A stretch of DNA of 64,000 bases from UBA1876 sp003446665 (GTDB lineage: Bacteria > Synergistota > Synergistia > Synergistales > Thermovirgaceae), in assembly GCA_040616305.1 (NCBI GenBank), contig CP159918.1:496001-560000 (forward strand). Direction: 5' to 3'. The position numbers were made by a program, and so were the translations under genes. Shown here in pieces: positions 7,881-15,607 of the stretch (the stretch's first letter is position 1; the number at the start of each line of letters is the position of its first letter). The notes beneath the pieces are model-generated. The model searched no databases, was not told the origin of the DNA, and was given only the letters and a program-made list of their open reading frames with translations.

Positions 7881-8395
7881 AAGTCCTTGAGAGGGTCCTT
7901 TCGGGGAGAGAAGGCAGGGCAAGGCTTCAAAAATACATTCTGGAATCGGCCCCTCTGATAGTTCAGGTCTCGCTGAACCTGCCTGGCTACCCGAAGGAAA
8001 CAGCAGGAAGCCTCAATCTTGTGGAGGCCATAGGGGTCTTTATGGTCAAAAAATGCACATCCATGGGGGGGCGAACACCATCCCTCTGGGTTCTGGAAAA
8101 CGGAATGGGGCCGGCTTTTTTATTCGGCGCCGAAAAGGTCCCGCCCAAAAAAGTAAAGGAGCTTGCCATGTCCCTGGAGGACCGCAGCTTATGGGGAGCA
8201 GTCCTTGATATAGACGTGATCCTTTCCGCCGGGGCGCTCACGCGGGCTTCGCTGGGTTACAGGCCGAGAAAGTGTTTTCTTTGTGACCTTCCCGCCAAAG
8301 AGTGCGCGCGGCAAAGGCGGCACGAGATCGGGGAGTTGAGAAAGATAGCCGAAAGCAGCCTGCGGGTCGGACTACGGGAGATGTCCCTTCTTTAA
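7877..8395 (+). CDS. CitX-like apo-citrate lyase phosphoribosyl-dephospho-CoA transferase
   Basis: 172 residues. It resembles CitX, which transfers the 2'-(5''-triphosphoribosyl)-3'-dephospho-CoA prosthetic group onto the citrate lyase acyl carrier protein. Evidence is the acidic segment VLDIDVILSAGALTRASLGY near residues 110-130, followed by RKCFLCDLPAKECARQRRHE, the Cys-rich CitX hallmark. No citrate lyase subunit (citD, citE, citF), citC or citG is in the window, so it is an orphan here. The ATG overlaps the MocR-type gene by four bases. Its stop overlaps by four bases the stop of the convergent small gene. A role outside citrate fermentation is possible. Confidence 0.72.
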   Translation: MKVLERVLSGREGRARLQKYILESAPLIVQVSLNLPGYPKETAGSLNLVEAIGVFMVKKCTSMGGRTPSLWVLENGMGPAFLFGAEKVPPKKVKELAMSLEDRSLWGAVLDIDVILSAGALTRASLGYRPRKCFLCDLPAKECARQRRHEIGELRKIAESSLRVGLREMSLL

Positions 8396-8616
8396 AGATC
8401 GCTCCCGCTGTCCCCGGGATCTTTCCCGTAAAGGTTTTTCACCATGTACCTGTGCCAAAGAAATACCGCGGTTGTGCCGGATAAAGTTCCACCGAACAAT
8501 CCCCACAAGACAGAGGACATTGCGGGTTTCCCGATGAAATATCCCCAGAGCCCCCCTATTGCGTGACCGAAAAAGACAAGAGTAGCAAGGCACAAGGCAA
8601 GAACCAGCAAGCGCAT
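8392..8616 (-). CDS. small two-helix membrane protein of unknown function
   Basis: 74 residues, starting MRLLVLALCLATLVFFGHAI. Two hydrophobic segments (about residues 2-30 and 34-52) are likely membrane helices, separated by a Gly-rich GKPAMSS turn. A basic HRYMVKNLYGKD tail follows. I chose ATG 8616 because GGGAGG lies seven bases upstream; an in-frame ATG at 8649 has no site. I do not recognise a family. It is convergent with the CitX-like gene (stops overlap) and divergent from the GntR/FCD regulator, so it is probably monocistronic. Confidence 0.6.
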   Translation of the reverse strand: MRLLVLALCLATLVFFGHAIGGLWGYFIGKPAMSSVLWGLFGGTLSGTTAVFLWHRYMVKNLYGKDPGDSGSDL

Positions 8617-8691
8617 GAAATCCTCCCGATTGTATGTACTATAACCCAAAAACAGGTACAGTATAGGCTATTTGACGATTTGATGCATTGG

Positions 8692-8720
8692 TTGTGTGCA
8701 TGTATGGATTGTGATAAGAT
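8692..8720 (+). promoter_or_regulatory. possible promoter of the GntR/FCD regulator
   Basis: TTGTGT (8692-8697) and TAAGAT (8715-8720) have a 17-base spacer. The -35 is weak. The 8617-8806 gap holds nothing else that I can identify. Confidence 0.4.
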
Positions 8721-8806
8721 TATTCACGTTCAAAGGGTCTTGAAATGTGTACAAGATCATATTGTTTTTCAATCATAAAGGAAAAGCGCCGGGAGGGAAG
8801 AAGCCT

Positions 8807-9457
8807 ATGATAATGGAGCCCAGACTTTACACTACCTCCGCCGATTATGTGTACCACGAGCTTCGTCACAAGATTATCACAAAACAGCTCAAACCTGGTC
8901 AAAGGTTGCCGGAAGTAAATATCGCGGTCCAGATGGGAGTAAGCAGGACCCCGGTGAGGGAAGCCCTCAGGAGGCTGGCGAGCGAAGGTCTCGTTATAAT
9001 AATCCCGAACAGCGGTGCGCGGCTGGCTTCGCCGACCAAACGGGAGATGGATGACACCTATATCGTCCGCGAAGAGCTGGAATGCCTGGCGACACGACTT
9101 GCGGCAGCGAAGATCAGCGAAAGAAACCTTCGTCGCCTGGAGGATGCGGTCATCGAGGAGGAAAGGGCTTTCGAAGAAAAAAACCTGGAGCTTTATCTTG
9201 AGGTGAACGAGACTTTTCACAAGGTGATTGCCGAGGCAAGCGGTAACCGGGTGCTTACCGAATATATCGAGAACATTCTCGCCAGGACAAACGCTTACGT
9301 CGTTTTTTACGATCCCTTCTATGACCTGGAGGAAAACCCGAGCATTGCCCAGCACAAGGAGATAGTCCGGGCGTTGAAGGAGAAAAATGCCGAAAAAGCT
9401 GAAACCCTCATGAAAGAACACCTCGAAAATTCCCTGCGTGACCTGGGGAATCCCTAA
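8807..9457 (+). CDS. GntR-family transcriptional regulator, FCD (FadR) type
   Basis: 216 residues. An N-terminal winged helix-turn-helix (about residues 10-75; KLPGQRLPEV-like start and MGVSRTPVREALRRLASEGL) is followed by an all-helical FCD ligand domain. The domain has the metal-site pattern: an Asp/Glu in YIVREELE, then ETFHKVIAEASGN, then QHKEIVRALKEKN with the conserved His. Such proteins bind small carboxylates and act as dimers. I placed the start at ATG 8807, which has GGGAGGG a few bases upstream; the frame is open back to 8747. It has its own terminator downstream. The target is not evident; the nearest genes are the DegT-type aminotransferase and the orphan CitX-like gene. Confidence 0.88.
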   Translation: MIMEPRLYTTSADYVYHELRHKIITKQLKPGQRLPEVNIAVQMGVSRTPVREALRRLASEGLVIIIPNSGARLASPTKREMDDTYIVREELECLATRLAAAKISERNLRRLEDAVIEEERAFEEKNLELYLEVNETFHKVIAEASGNRVLTEYIENILARTNAYVVFYDPFYDLEENPSIAQHKEIVRALKEKNAEKAETLMKEHLENSLRDLGNP

Positions 9458-9519
9458 AAGTAAAGTTATCCTCCAGGGTCCTTATCCCGGCACGGGAAGA
9501 AATTTGTGAAAGATGAAAT

Positions 9520-9548
9520 GGCGGGGGGATGATTCCCTCCGCCGTTTT
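9520..9548 (+). terminator. intrinsic terminator after the GntR/FCD gene
   Basis: GGCGGGGGG and CCCTCCGCC pair around the loop ATGATT and are followed by GTTTT. Confidence 0.7.
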
Positions 9549-9621
9549 GTCACCAAAAGCGCTTGTTGTGTGAGAATATATTTAGCACACGAAAACTACC
9601 TACCCTGCAAGGAGGATTGTC

Positions 9622-10767
9622 ATGGCGCCTGAGACATCTTTACCTTCCTTTGACCTGAAACGGAACTACCAGCGGATACGTGATGAGATTGGAAATGCCA
9701 TCGAAAGTGTACTCGAAAGCCAGCATTTTATACTGGGCCCCGAAGTCGAGCGGTTCGAGGAAGAAATTGCCATGTACCTGGGAACGCCCCATGCAATAGG
9801 ATGTGCTTCCGGATCGGACGCGCTCCTTTTGGCCTTGATGGCTCTCGACACAGGACCTGGCGACGAAGTGATCACAACCCCATATTCGTTTTTCGCAACG
9901 GCGAGCTGCATAACGAGACTTGGCGCGAAACCGGTATTTGTCGATGTTGATCCAAAAACCTACAATATTTCGCCTGCCGAAGTGGAAAAAGCGATCACCG
10001 AAAAGACAAGGGCCATACTCCCGGTCCATCTTTTCGGTCAAATGGCCCGGGTGGAAGATTTGCTGTCTATCGCCGAAAAAAGGGAAATCCCCATCGTTGA
10101 AGACGCAGCCCAGGCGATAGGGGCCGCAAGGTTTCTGGACGGTCGGCCCGTCAAGGCGGGAACGGTGGGGACTATAGGATGCTTTTCCTTCTTCCCGACC
10201 AAAAATCTCGGGGCCTACGGGGACGGGGGACTTGTCACCACATCGTCAAAAGAACTTGCGTCACGGCTTTCGAGACTTCGGGTGCATGGAGCTGGCGAGC
10301 AATACATGCACGAAGAAGTAGGCATCAACAGTCGACTCGACGCACTGCAGGCTGCTGTTTTGAGGGTGCGGCTGAGGCATCTTGAAACCTGGAACACCGA
10401 AAGACGTCGGGCCGCCGGGAGATACCGGTTGCTTTTCGCGGAGATGAACCTGGAAAACGTTGTTTCCATTCCCGAGGAAGAAACAGGTAATCACCACACT
10501 TATCATCAGTACGTCCTTCGATGCGAAAAAAGGGACGAACTACAGAATTTCCTGAAAGAAAGAGGCATCGTAACGAGGGTGTACTACCCGCGACCTCTTC
10601 ACCTGCAGACCTGCTTTATGAGCCTGGGATACGCCCCCGGGGATTTCCCGGTTTCAGAAGCCCTGTCGCGGGAGACGCTCGCCCTTCCCATGTTCCCCGA
10701 GATTCTTCCAGAGGAGCAGGAGCGGGTTGTCGCTGAAATTGCGAGGTTTTACAAAAAGTCTGACTAA
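9622..10767 (+). CDS. DegT/DnrJ/EryC1/StrS-family PLP sugar aminotransferase
   Basis: 381 residues, typical family length. Members transfer an amino group from glutamate to a nucleotide-activated keto sugar for cell-surface polysaccharides. Landmarks: GCASGSDALLLAL near residue 56, TPYSFFATASCI near 93, VEDAAQAIGA near 160, the catalytic lysine in FSFFPTKNLGAYGDGG (about residue 193) and GINSRLDALQAAVL near 235. AGGAGG is seven bases upstream of the ATG. No other sugar-nucleotide gene is nearby, so the substrate cannot be named. It is a single-gene unit between a terminator and the promoter of the protease gene. Confidence 0.9.
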   Translation: MAPETSLPSFDLKRNYQRIRDEIGNAIESVLESQHFILGPEVERFEEEIAMYLGTPHAIGCASGSDALLLALMALDTGPGDEVITTPYSFFATASCITRLGAKPVFVDVDPKTYNISPAEVEKAITEKTRAILPVHLFGQMARVEDLLSIAEKREIPIVEDAAQAIGAARFLDGRPVKAGTVGTIGCFSFFPTKNLGAYGDGGLVTTSSKELASRLSRLRVHGAGEQYMHEEVGINSRLDALQAAVLRVRLRHLETWNTERRRAAGRYRLLFAEMNLENVVSIPEEETGNHHTYHQYVLRCEKRDELQNFLKERGIVTRVYYPRPLHLQTCFMSLGYAPGDFPVSEALSRETLALPMFPEILPEEQERVVAEIARFYKKSD

Positions 10768-10769
10768 TA

Positions 10770-10798
10770 TTGACTTATTTCGGCGCTTCGTGTAGAAT
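10770..10798 (+). promoter_or_regulatory. sigma70-type promoter of the YugP-like gene
   Basis: TTGACT (10770-10775) and TAGAAT (10793-10798) have a 17-base spacer, 62 bases ahead of the ATG. Confidence 0.75.
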
Positions 10799-10860
10799 GT
10801 CTTTGGCAATGAAAAGGTCCCTTTCAAAGGGTCATAAAAACTGAAAGTGGAGGTGAAGGG

Positions 10861-11553
10861 ATGCTGTATCCCTTCTTTTTCGATCCGACAATTTTGCTTT
10901 TGATACCGGGATTGATCCTCGCCATATGGGCGCAGATGAAAGTCAAGGGAGCCTATGCGCAATATAGTCGCGTAATGGCAAGAAACGGCATGACGGCAAA
11001 AGACGTGGCCCGCAGGATCCTGGATGAAAACGGCCTTTACAATATATCTGTCGAAAGAACCGCCGGTTCTCTTACAGACCACTACGACCCGCGGGGCAAG
11101 GTCCTCAGGCTGTCCGAGACGGTGTATAACAGTCCGAGCATTGCAGCGATTGGAGTTGCAGCCCACGAGGCGGGCCATGCCTTGCAGGACGCCGGGGCCT
11201 ATGCACCGCTTAAAGTCAGGAACTCCATCGTTCCTGTGGTGAATCTTGGGTCCGGCATGGCGTTTCCGCTGTTTTTTATAGGTTTCCTTTTCAGGGCGCC
11301 GGTTTTGATGGACGTGGGCATACTCTTTTTTGTCGGCGTGCTGGTTTTTCACCTTGTGACGCTTCCGGTGGAATACAACGCGAGCGGAAGGGCCCTGAAG
11401 ATTTTGTCCGGCACGGGGATTCTCGCTGCCGACGAGTTGAAGGGTGCAAGGGCCGTTCTTAACGCTGCGGCGTTGACCTATGTTGCCGCTACCGTCATGG
11501 CTGCGTTGCAGCTGGTGCGGTTGCTGCTTTTGCGGGGCATGAGAAACGATTGA
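10861..11553 (+). CDS. YugP-like membrane zinc metallopeptidase
   Basis: 230 residues. A hydrophobic N-terminus (about residues 5-25) is followed by a cytosolic or peripheral region that carries the zinc motif AAHEAGHALQDA (about residues 100-111). Two or three further hydrophobic segments lie around residues 125-165 and 205-225. A late Glu in LPVEYNASGRAL is the likely third ligand, as in the YugP/neutral zinc metallopeptidase family. Physiological substrates are not known for most members. GGAGGTG sits upstream of the ATG and a good promoter lies at 10770. A terminator follows at 11599, so it is transcribed alone. Confidence 0.88.
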   Translation: MLYPFFFDPTILLLIPGLILAIWAQMKVKGAYAQYSRVMARNGMTAKDVARRILDENGLYNISVERTAGSLTDHYDPRGKVLRLSETVYNSPSIAAIGVAAHEAGHALQDAGAYAPLKVRNSIVPVVNLGSGMAFPLFFIGFLFRAPVLMDVGILFFVGVLVFHLVTLPVEYNASGRALKILSGTGILAADELKGARAVLNAAALTYVAATVMAALQLVRLLLLRGMRND

Positions 11554-11598
11554 TCATTGCGGCAAACATGAATTTGAGTTACGCAGGCTGTATGATTG

Positions 11599-11627
11599 CA
11601 GGGTGGCACAAGCCACCCTGTTTCTTT
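11599..11627 (+). terminator. intrinsic terminator after the YugP-like gene
   Basis: CAGGGTGGC and GCCACCCTG form a perfect 9-bp stem with the loop ACAA, followed by TTTCTTT. Confidence 0.85.
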
Positions 11628-11704
11628 AAGGGGCTTTTGGAGAAGGGTTCGCCCACCTGCTTGGCGGAGCGGGATAACATGGAGCAAGGGAGGGGACTTC
11701 AAAG

Positions 11705-12400
11705 ATGCCTCTGCTTATTGTGGCGTTGATGCTTCTTTTCGTTATGCCCTGGCTTGGGCTGCTCTTTTTGGGCTTTTTCGTCTTTTTGCTCCTGCTCGTG
11801 CCGCTCGGGTTCGCAGCGCGGTCCCTTGTGTGGCTCGTTTTGGGGCCGAAAGAGCTCTTTAGGGTCTTGTCCAACAAACGGGTTCGCAGAAACCATGCCC
11901 TCGAACACGGGACCATAAACGTAATCGAAGAGAAATACGGGATCCCCATGATGTCGGGGCTGGCGTCGGAGGAAGGTTTTACAGTGAACGGCCCGGTTTC
12001 TCCGGAGCTTGCCCTTTGGGCCGCACAGGAAGCCCTGCTGAGGATCAGGAAGGGGGAGACCCGCCTGGCAATACACGAAAGATGCGGGACCACGATAGTG
12101 ACTGTCAACACACTGATGTCGGTGTTTTTTATACTGCTATTGATCGCCACCGGTTCGCTGAGTATCTTCACGGTGATCCTCGCCCTCGCCGCTTCATGGA
12201 TTTTGGGGCCTTATGCCGGGCGCTATGCGCAAGAGTATATGACGACCTCCACGGACCTCGAAGGCGTTGAAATCGCGGGAATCGAAAGAAGAAACCACAG
12301 GGTAAGGACTATGGGGATGAGTGTAATGGTGCCGGGAGAGATTTTTATAAGGACAAGGGTTCGTGGTGAACCTCCGAAAGTCGAGGTCATAGGGGTATGA
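11705..12400 (+). CDS. conserved membrane protein, possibly DUF6391 family
   Basis: 231 residues. A strongly hydrophobic N-terminal stretch (about residues 2-45, one or two helices) is followed by the soluble motif NHALEHGTINVIEEKYG (about residues 62-78). Later come SEEGFTVNG, a second hydrophobic pair (about residues 135-170) and a C-terminal segment rich in charged residues. The ALEH..TI pattern reminds me of the DUF6391 family, but I cannot confirm this. GGGAGGGG lies nine bases upstream of the ATG. Its stop overlaps the rsmB start (ATGA), so it heads the long rsmB-recA run. The function is unknown. Confidence 0.65.
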   Translation: MPLLIVALMLLFVMPWLGLLFLGFFVFLLLLVPLGFAARSLVWLVLGPKELFRVLSNKRVRRNHALEHGTINVIEEKYGIPMMSGLASEEGFTVNGPVSPELALWAAQEALLRIRKGETRLAIHERCGTTIVTVNTLMSVFFILLLIATGSLSIFTVILALAASWILGPYAGRYAQEYMTTSTDLEGVEIAGIERRNHRVRTMGMSVMVPGEIFIRTRVRGEPPKVEVIGV

Positions 12401-13719
12401 GAGGTGTGGAAGCGGCGCTTTTTGTCTGGCGTGATGTAATGAAGGGCGCTTTCGCGAGCGAAGCAATCAGAAAGAGAACCGAGAAGCTTCCAGATGGCGA
12501 CAGGATTTTGGTTACATCCCTGGTATATGCGGGTTTGCGCCGGGCGCCGCTTTGGAAAAATCTGGCGGTGAGATTTTCAGGCAGGCCGCTGAGTGCTGTC
12601 TCGGTTTTTGCGGGTGACGCTCTGGTTCTGGGAATAGCCGGCTTGCTTGAATTGAATTCTTTTGCCCCCCAAGTCCTGGTCAACGCATTGGTGGAGGTAG
12701 TTAAAAAAAACGGACGCCCGAAAGAAGCCGGTTTGGTCAATGCTGTGCTGCGCAAAGCATCGCAGCGAGGGAAGGCTGCGGTGGATGAGATATCCCGAAG
12801 CCCTTCCTTGCGGGATCAGTGCATGTATAGCGGCGTCCCGAACTGGGTGGGAATGCACCTTGGCGATTGCTGGGGCAGGGATGAAGCCCGCCGACTTGTC
12901 CGACTCATGGCTATGAAGACGTTCATGTCCCTGAGACTTTCACCTGGCATCCAGCCGCAGCCTGTTATCGAAGAGCTTGAAAAAAGGGGTTTTCGTGCCT
13001 GGGCTTCTCCGGTTCTGAAACGGTCCATTAGAATGGCTTCTTCAGCCTTTCCGCCTGGTTTGCCGGGGTTCAGGGAAGGCCATGTGACGCCCCAGACGGA
13101 ATCCTCGATGATTGTCGCCGGAATAGTCGCTTCTTTTTATGACGGTGGACCTGCCCTGGAAATGTGTTGCGGACGTGGTGTAAAGACGGGACAGATCTTG
13201 CAGGATCTTCCTGGAATTTGTCTGGAATCCTGGGAGATATCGGCCCCACGGCTCGAGGCTGCGAAGAGGGAAATGAAAAGGCTTGGGCTCGAAGGGTGCA
13301 ACCTGCGCTTTCGCCAGGGGGATGCCTTGAAACTTGAGCCTTTAAACCTGCCGAAACTTGTCTTTGTCGATGCCCCTTGCTCGGGAAGCGGAACCTGGGC
13401 GCGCCATCCTGATGCGAAGCTCAGACAAAATCCTCGAAAACTGAAAGAACTCGCCTCGCTTCAGGCCAGGCTTCTTTCCAGGGCGCTGGAGATAGTGGCT
13501 CCAGGAGGAGTGGTTTTGTATTCCACATGCAGCATCTTACGGGAGGAAAACGAGAGGGTCGTAGCCGAGACATTGAGCGGCTGCCCCGATGTTGTTGAAA
13601 TGCCCCTTGCCAACATCTATCATAATGTCCAACGAGGAAGACCATGGGGATATTATCTCTGGCCGACGCTTCCATGGAATGACGGCTTTTTCCTCGCAGC
13701 ACTGATGAAGCGCGACTAG
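12397..13719 (+). CDS. rsmB: RsmB-like 16S rRNA m5C methyltransferase
   Basis: 440 residues. An N-terminal NusB-like helical domain (about residues 1-135, ending LVNAVLRKASQ) precedes a SAM-dependent Rossmann methyltransferase domain. The SAM motif is LEMCCGRGVKTGQIL. The m5C signature DAPCSGSGTWARHPD carries the release cysteine, and YSTCSILREENE carries the catalytic cysteine. The family modifies C967 of 16S rRNA. The usual SAM motif has Gly-Gly where this protein reads CCGRGVK, a mild variation. The start ATG overlaps the upstream gene by four bases. Position ahead of a PASTA protein and rpe matches the Firmicutes rsmB-prkC-rpe order. Confidence 0.87.
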   Translation: MRGVEAALFVWRDVMKGAFASEAIRKRTEKLPDGDRILVTSLVYAGLRRAPLWKNLAVRFSGRPLSAVSVFAGDALVLGIAGLLELNSFAPQVLVNALVEVVKKNGRPKEAGLVNAVLRKASQRGKAAVDEISRSPSLRDQCMYSGVPNWVGMHLGDCWGRDEARRLVRLMAMKTFMSLRLSPGIQPQPVIEELEKRGFRAWASPVLKRSIRMASSAFPPGLPGFREGHVTPQTESSMIVAGIVASFYDGGPALEMCCGRGVKTGQILQDLPGICLESWEISAPRLEAAKREMKRLGLEGCNLRFRQGDALKLEPLNLPKLVFVDAPCSGSGTWARHPDAKLRQNPRKLKELASLQARLLSRALEIVAPGGVVLYSTCSILREENERVVAETLSGCPDVVEMPLANIYHNVQRGRPWGYYLWPTLPWNDGFFLAALMKRD

Positions 13720-13730
13720 GAGGAAAAATT

Positions 13731-14924
13731 ATGAAAAAAATGTTCCGAATTACCCTCCTTATCTCCCTGTTGGTTATCGTCGGATCCGGTGCATTTGCGT
13801 TTTACTCCATCTTTTTCGGATTCCGCGATGTCGCCGTACCGGGGTTGGAGGGGATGAGCATAGTCGACGCCGTTTCCGTGACCGAAAAAATGGGGTTGCT
13901 TGTCCGGATCGACGAGGTAGAATCACTTCTTCCCTCGGGAACGGTAGTCTCTCAATGGCCCGAGACGGGATCGACTATAAAAAAAGGCAAGGTCATAGTC
14001 CTGAAGGTGAGCAAGGGCGGCAAACGCAAGCCCGTTCCCGACGTGCGGGGCATGGAGTATGGTCAGTCGGTGGCTCATTTGAACGAGAAAGGGTTTGACG
14101 TTGGCGATGTGGTCAGGATTCATAGTGAAACCCGTCCGCCTGGCGTCGTTATAGCACAGAGTCCTGCTGCTCCGGCTATGGTGCCAGAAAACAGGCGTAT
14201 CGACCTTTTGGTCAGCCTTGGTACGCCCCGTGTAAACGGACAGGTTCAGGTTCCAAACGTCCTGGACCGAAGCGAGCAGGTTGCCCGGCAGATCATCGGC
14301 CAAAGCGGGTTGCGTGTTGGCGAAGTAAGGTATGAATACACACTGATGACTCCTCCAGGTATGGTTATGGACACGGTGCCCAGACCGGGTAAGACCCTGC
14401 CGGAGGGTCAGGCGGTGGCCCTCGTGGTTGCCACTGCAAAAAAACCCGAACAGGAAACGCAGCCGGCTGAACAAAAACAGCCGACAGCGGGCACAGCTTC
14501 GACAGCGCCGCAGATCATACGGACACCGGAAGAGGAACCGGCTAACGGAAGACCGGCACCTGCCCCTTCCCCGCTTGACGAATTGCTGAAGGAGCGTCCG
14601 GCCGCACAGGGCAAGCCCCAGCAAAAACCGGCCGACGGGGTTTCTTCGGGGGTACAGGAACAAAAACCTCAAGAAACACAGGAAACACCGAAGCCCCGGC
14701 CACAGGAAGAAGTGAAGACAGCCAGGATCCGTTATCAGGTACCGCCCCTCGCCAGACCCATGTCACTGCGCGTGGAGATTATTGACGACAAAGGAACAAG
14801 AACCTTGCTGGACAGGCAGGCCCGAAGCGGGGAGTATGTCGAACTTGAAGCGGAATATGTCGGCGAGGCCGCCGTCACGATCTACCTGGGCGGCGAATTT
14901 GTGTGGCAGGACAGATACCGATGA
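13731..14924 (+). CDS. membrane-anchored PASTA-domain protein without a kinase
   Basis: 397 residues. A single N-terminal membrane helix (about residues 5-27) leads directly into three PASTA repeats (about 35-100, 103-170 and 178-242). Each begins with the VPxVxG/VPN pattern and contains the PPGxV or SGTVVSQ turn. A long Pro/Glu/Gln-rich linker (about 245-335) and a short C-terminal beta-like domain follow. PASTA repeats bind peptidoglycan fragments in Ser/Thr kinases such as PrkC and in some PBPs. Here there is no kinase or transpeptidase domain, although the gene occupies the prkC position between rsmB and rpe. GGAGG lies eight bases upstream of the ATG. A structural or sensing role at the cell wall is inferred. 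Confidence 0.87.
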   Translation: MKKMFRITLLISLLVIVGSGAFAFYSIFFGFRDVAVPGLEGMSIVDAVSVTEKMGLLVRIDEVESLLPSGTVVSQWPETGSTIKKGKVIVLKVSKGGKRKPVPDVRGMEYGQSVAHLNEKGFDVGDVVRIHSETRPPGVVIAQSPAAPAMVPENRRIDLLVSLGTPRVNGQVQVPNVLDRSEQVARQIIGQSGLRVGEVRYEYTLMTPPGMVMDTVPRPGKTLPEGQAVALVVATAKKPEQETQPAEQKQPTAGTASTAPQIIRTPEEEPANGRPAPAPSPLDELLKERPAAQGKPQQKPADGVSSGVQEQKPQETQETPKPRPQEEVKTARIRYQVPPLARPMSLRVEIIDDKGTRTLLDRQARSGEYVELEAEYVGEAAVTIYLGGEFVWQDRYR

Positions 14925-15607
14925 GAGCCGAGAGAAAAGAACCAATAATAGCGCCGTCGCTGCTTTCCGCCGACCCTCTTTTTTTGGGTGAAGCGGTTGG
15001 GTCTCTGGAAAACGAGACGAACTGGCTGCACCTCGATATCATGGACGGGCACTTCGTCCCCAATCTTTCCTATGGGCCGGCATTGGTCCGTTCCCTTAGG
15101 GAAGCTTGCGGGGAGGCCTTTCTCGACGTTCACCTTATGGTGGAGAAGCCGGAGCTGCTAGTTCGCCGGTTCGCCGAAGCAGGTGCCGACTATCTTACCG
15201 TTCACGTGGAAGCCACACCCCACCTGCACAGGGTTCTCGGGATGATAAAAGACGAGGGGAAAAAGCCGGGTGTTACCCTTAACCCTGGTACGCCGACGGA
15301 ATGGCTGAAACCCGTACTGCACATGGTGGACATCGTGCTTGTAATGTCCGTAAACCCGGGATTTGGCGGCCAGGCGTTCATCCCGGAAACGCTCGAAAAG
15401 GTCGAATCGCTTTTCAGATGGAGGGAGGCCAGGGGGCTTTCCTATCTCATCGAGATAGACGGTGGACTTGGCCTTGACACGGTCGAAAAAGCCGTTCTTG
15501 CCGGGTGTGACGTGATTGTTGCCGGAAGCGCCATCTTCGGTGCGAAGGACCCCGCCGATATGGTGAGGGCATTGCGAAGGCGTGCATTGGAGGCGATTCG
15601 CAGTTGA
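14921..15607 (+). CDS. rpe: Rpe, ribulose-phosphate 3-epimerase
   Basis: A 228-residue TIM-barrel metalloenzyme of the pentose phosphate pathway that interconverts ribulose 5-phosphate and xylulose 5-phosphate. Motifs in order: APSLLSADP at the N-terminus, HLDIMDGHFVPNLSYGP (catalytic Asp and metal His), DVHLMVEKPE, LVMSVNPGFGGQ, and IEIDGGL with the second catalytic Asp. AGSAIFGAKDP binds phosphate. I prefer ATG 14921, whose ATGA overlaps the preceding stop; an ATG at 14903 is also in frame. Its stop overlaps the TTG of the rodZ-like gene. Confidence 0.95.
   Translation: MRAERKEPIIAPSLLSADPLFLGEAVGSLENETNWLHLDIMDGHFVPNLSYGPALVRSLREACGEAFLDVHLMVEKPELLVRRFAEAGADYLTVHVEATPHLHRVLGMIKDEGKKPGVTLNPGTPTEWLKPVLHMVDIVLVMSVNPGFGGQAFIPETLEKVESLFRWREARGLSYLIEIDGGLGLDTVEKAVLAGCDVIVAGSAIFGAKDPADMVRALRRRALEAIRS

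Noticed and set aside
9547..9582. A promoter for the DegT-type aminotransferase (TTGTCA and TATATT)
   Set aside because: The spacing is 21 to 24 bases, too long for a normal sigma70 promoter.
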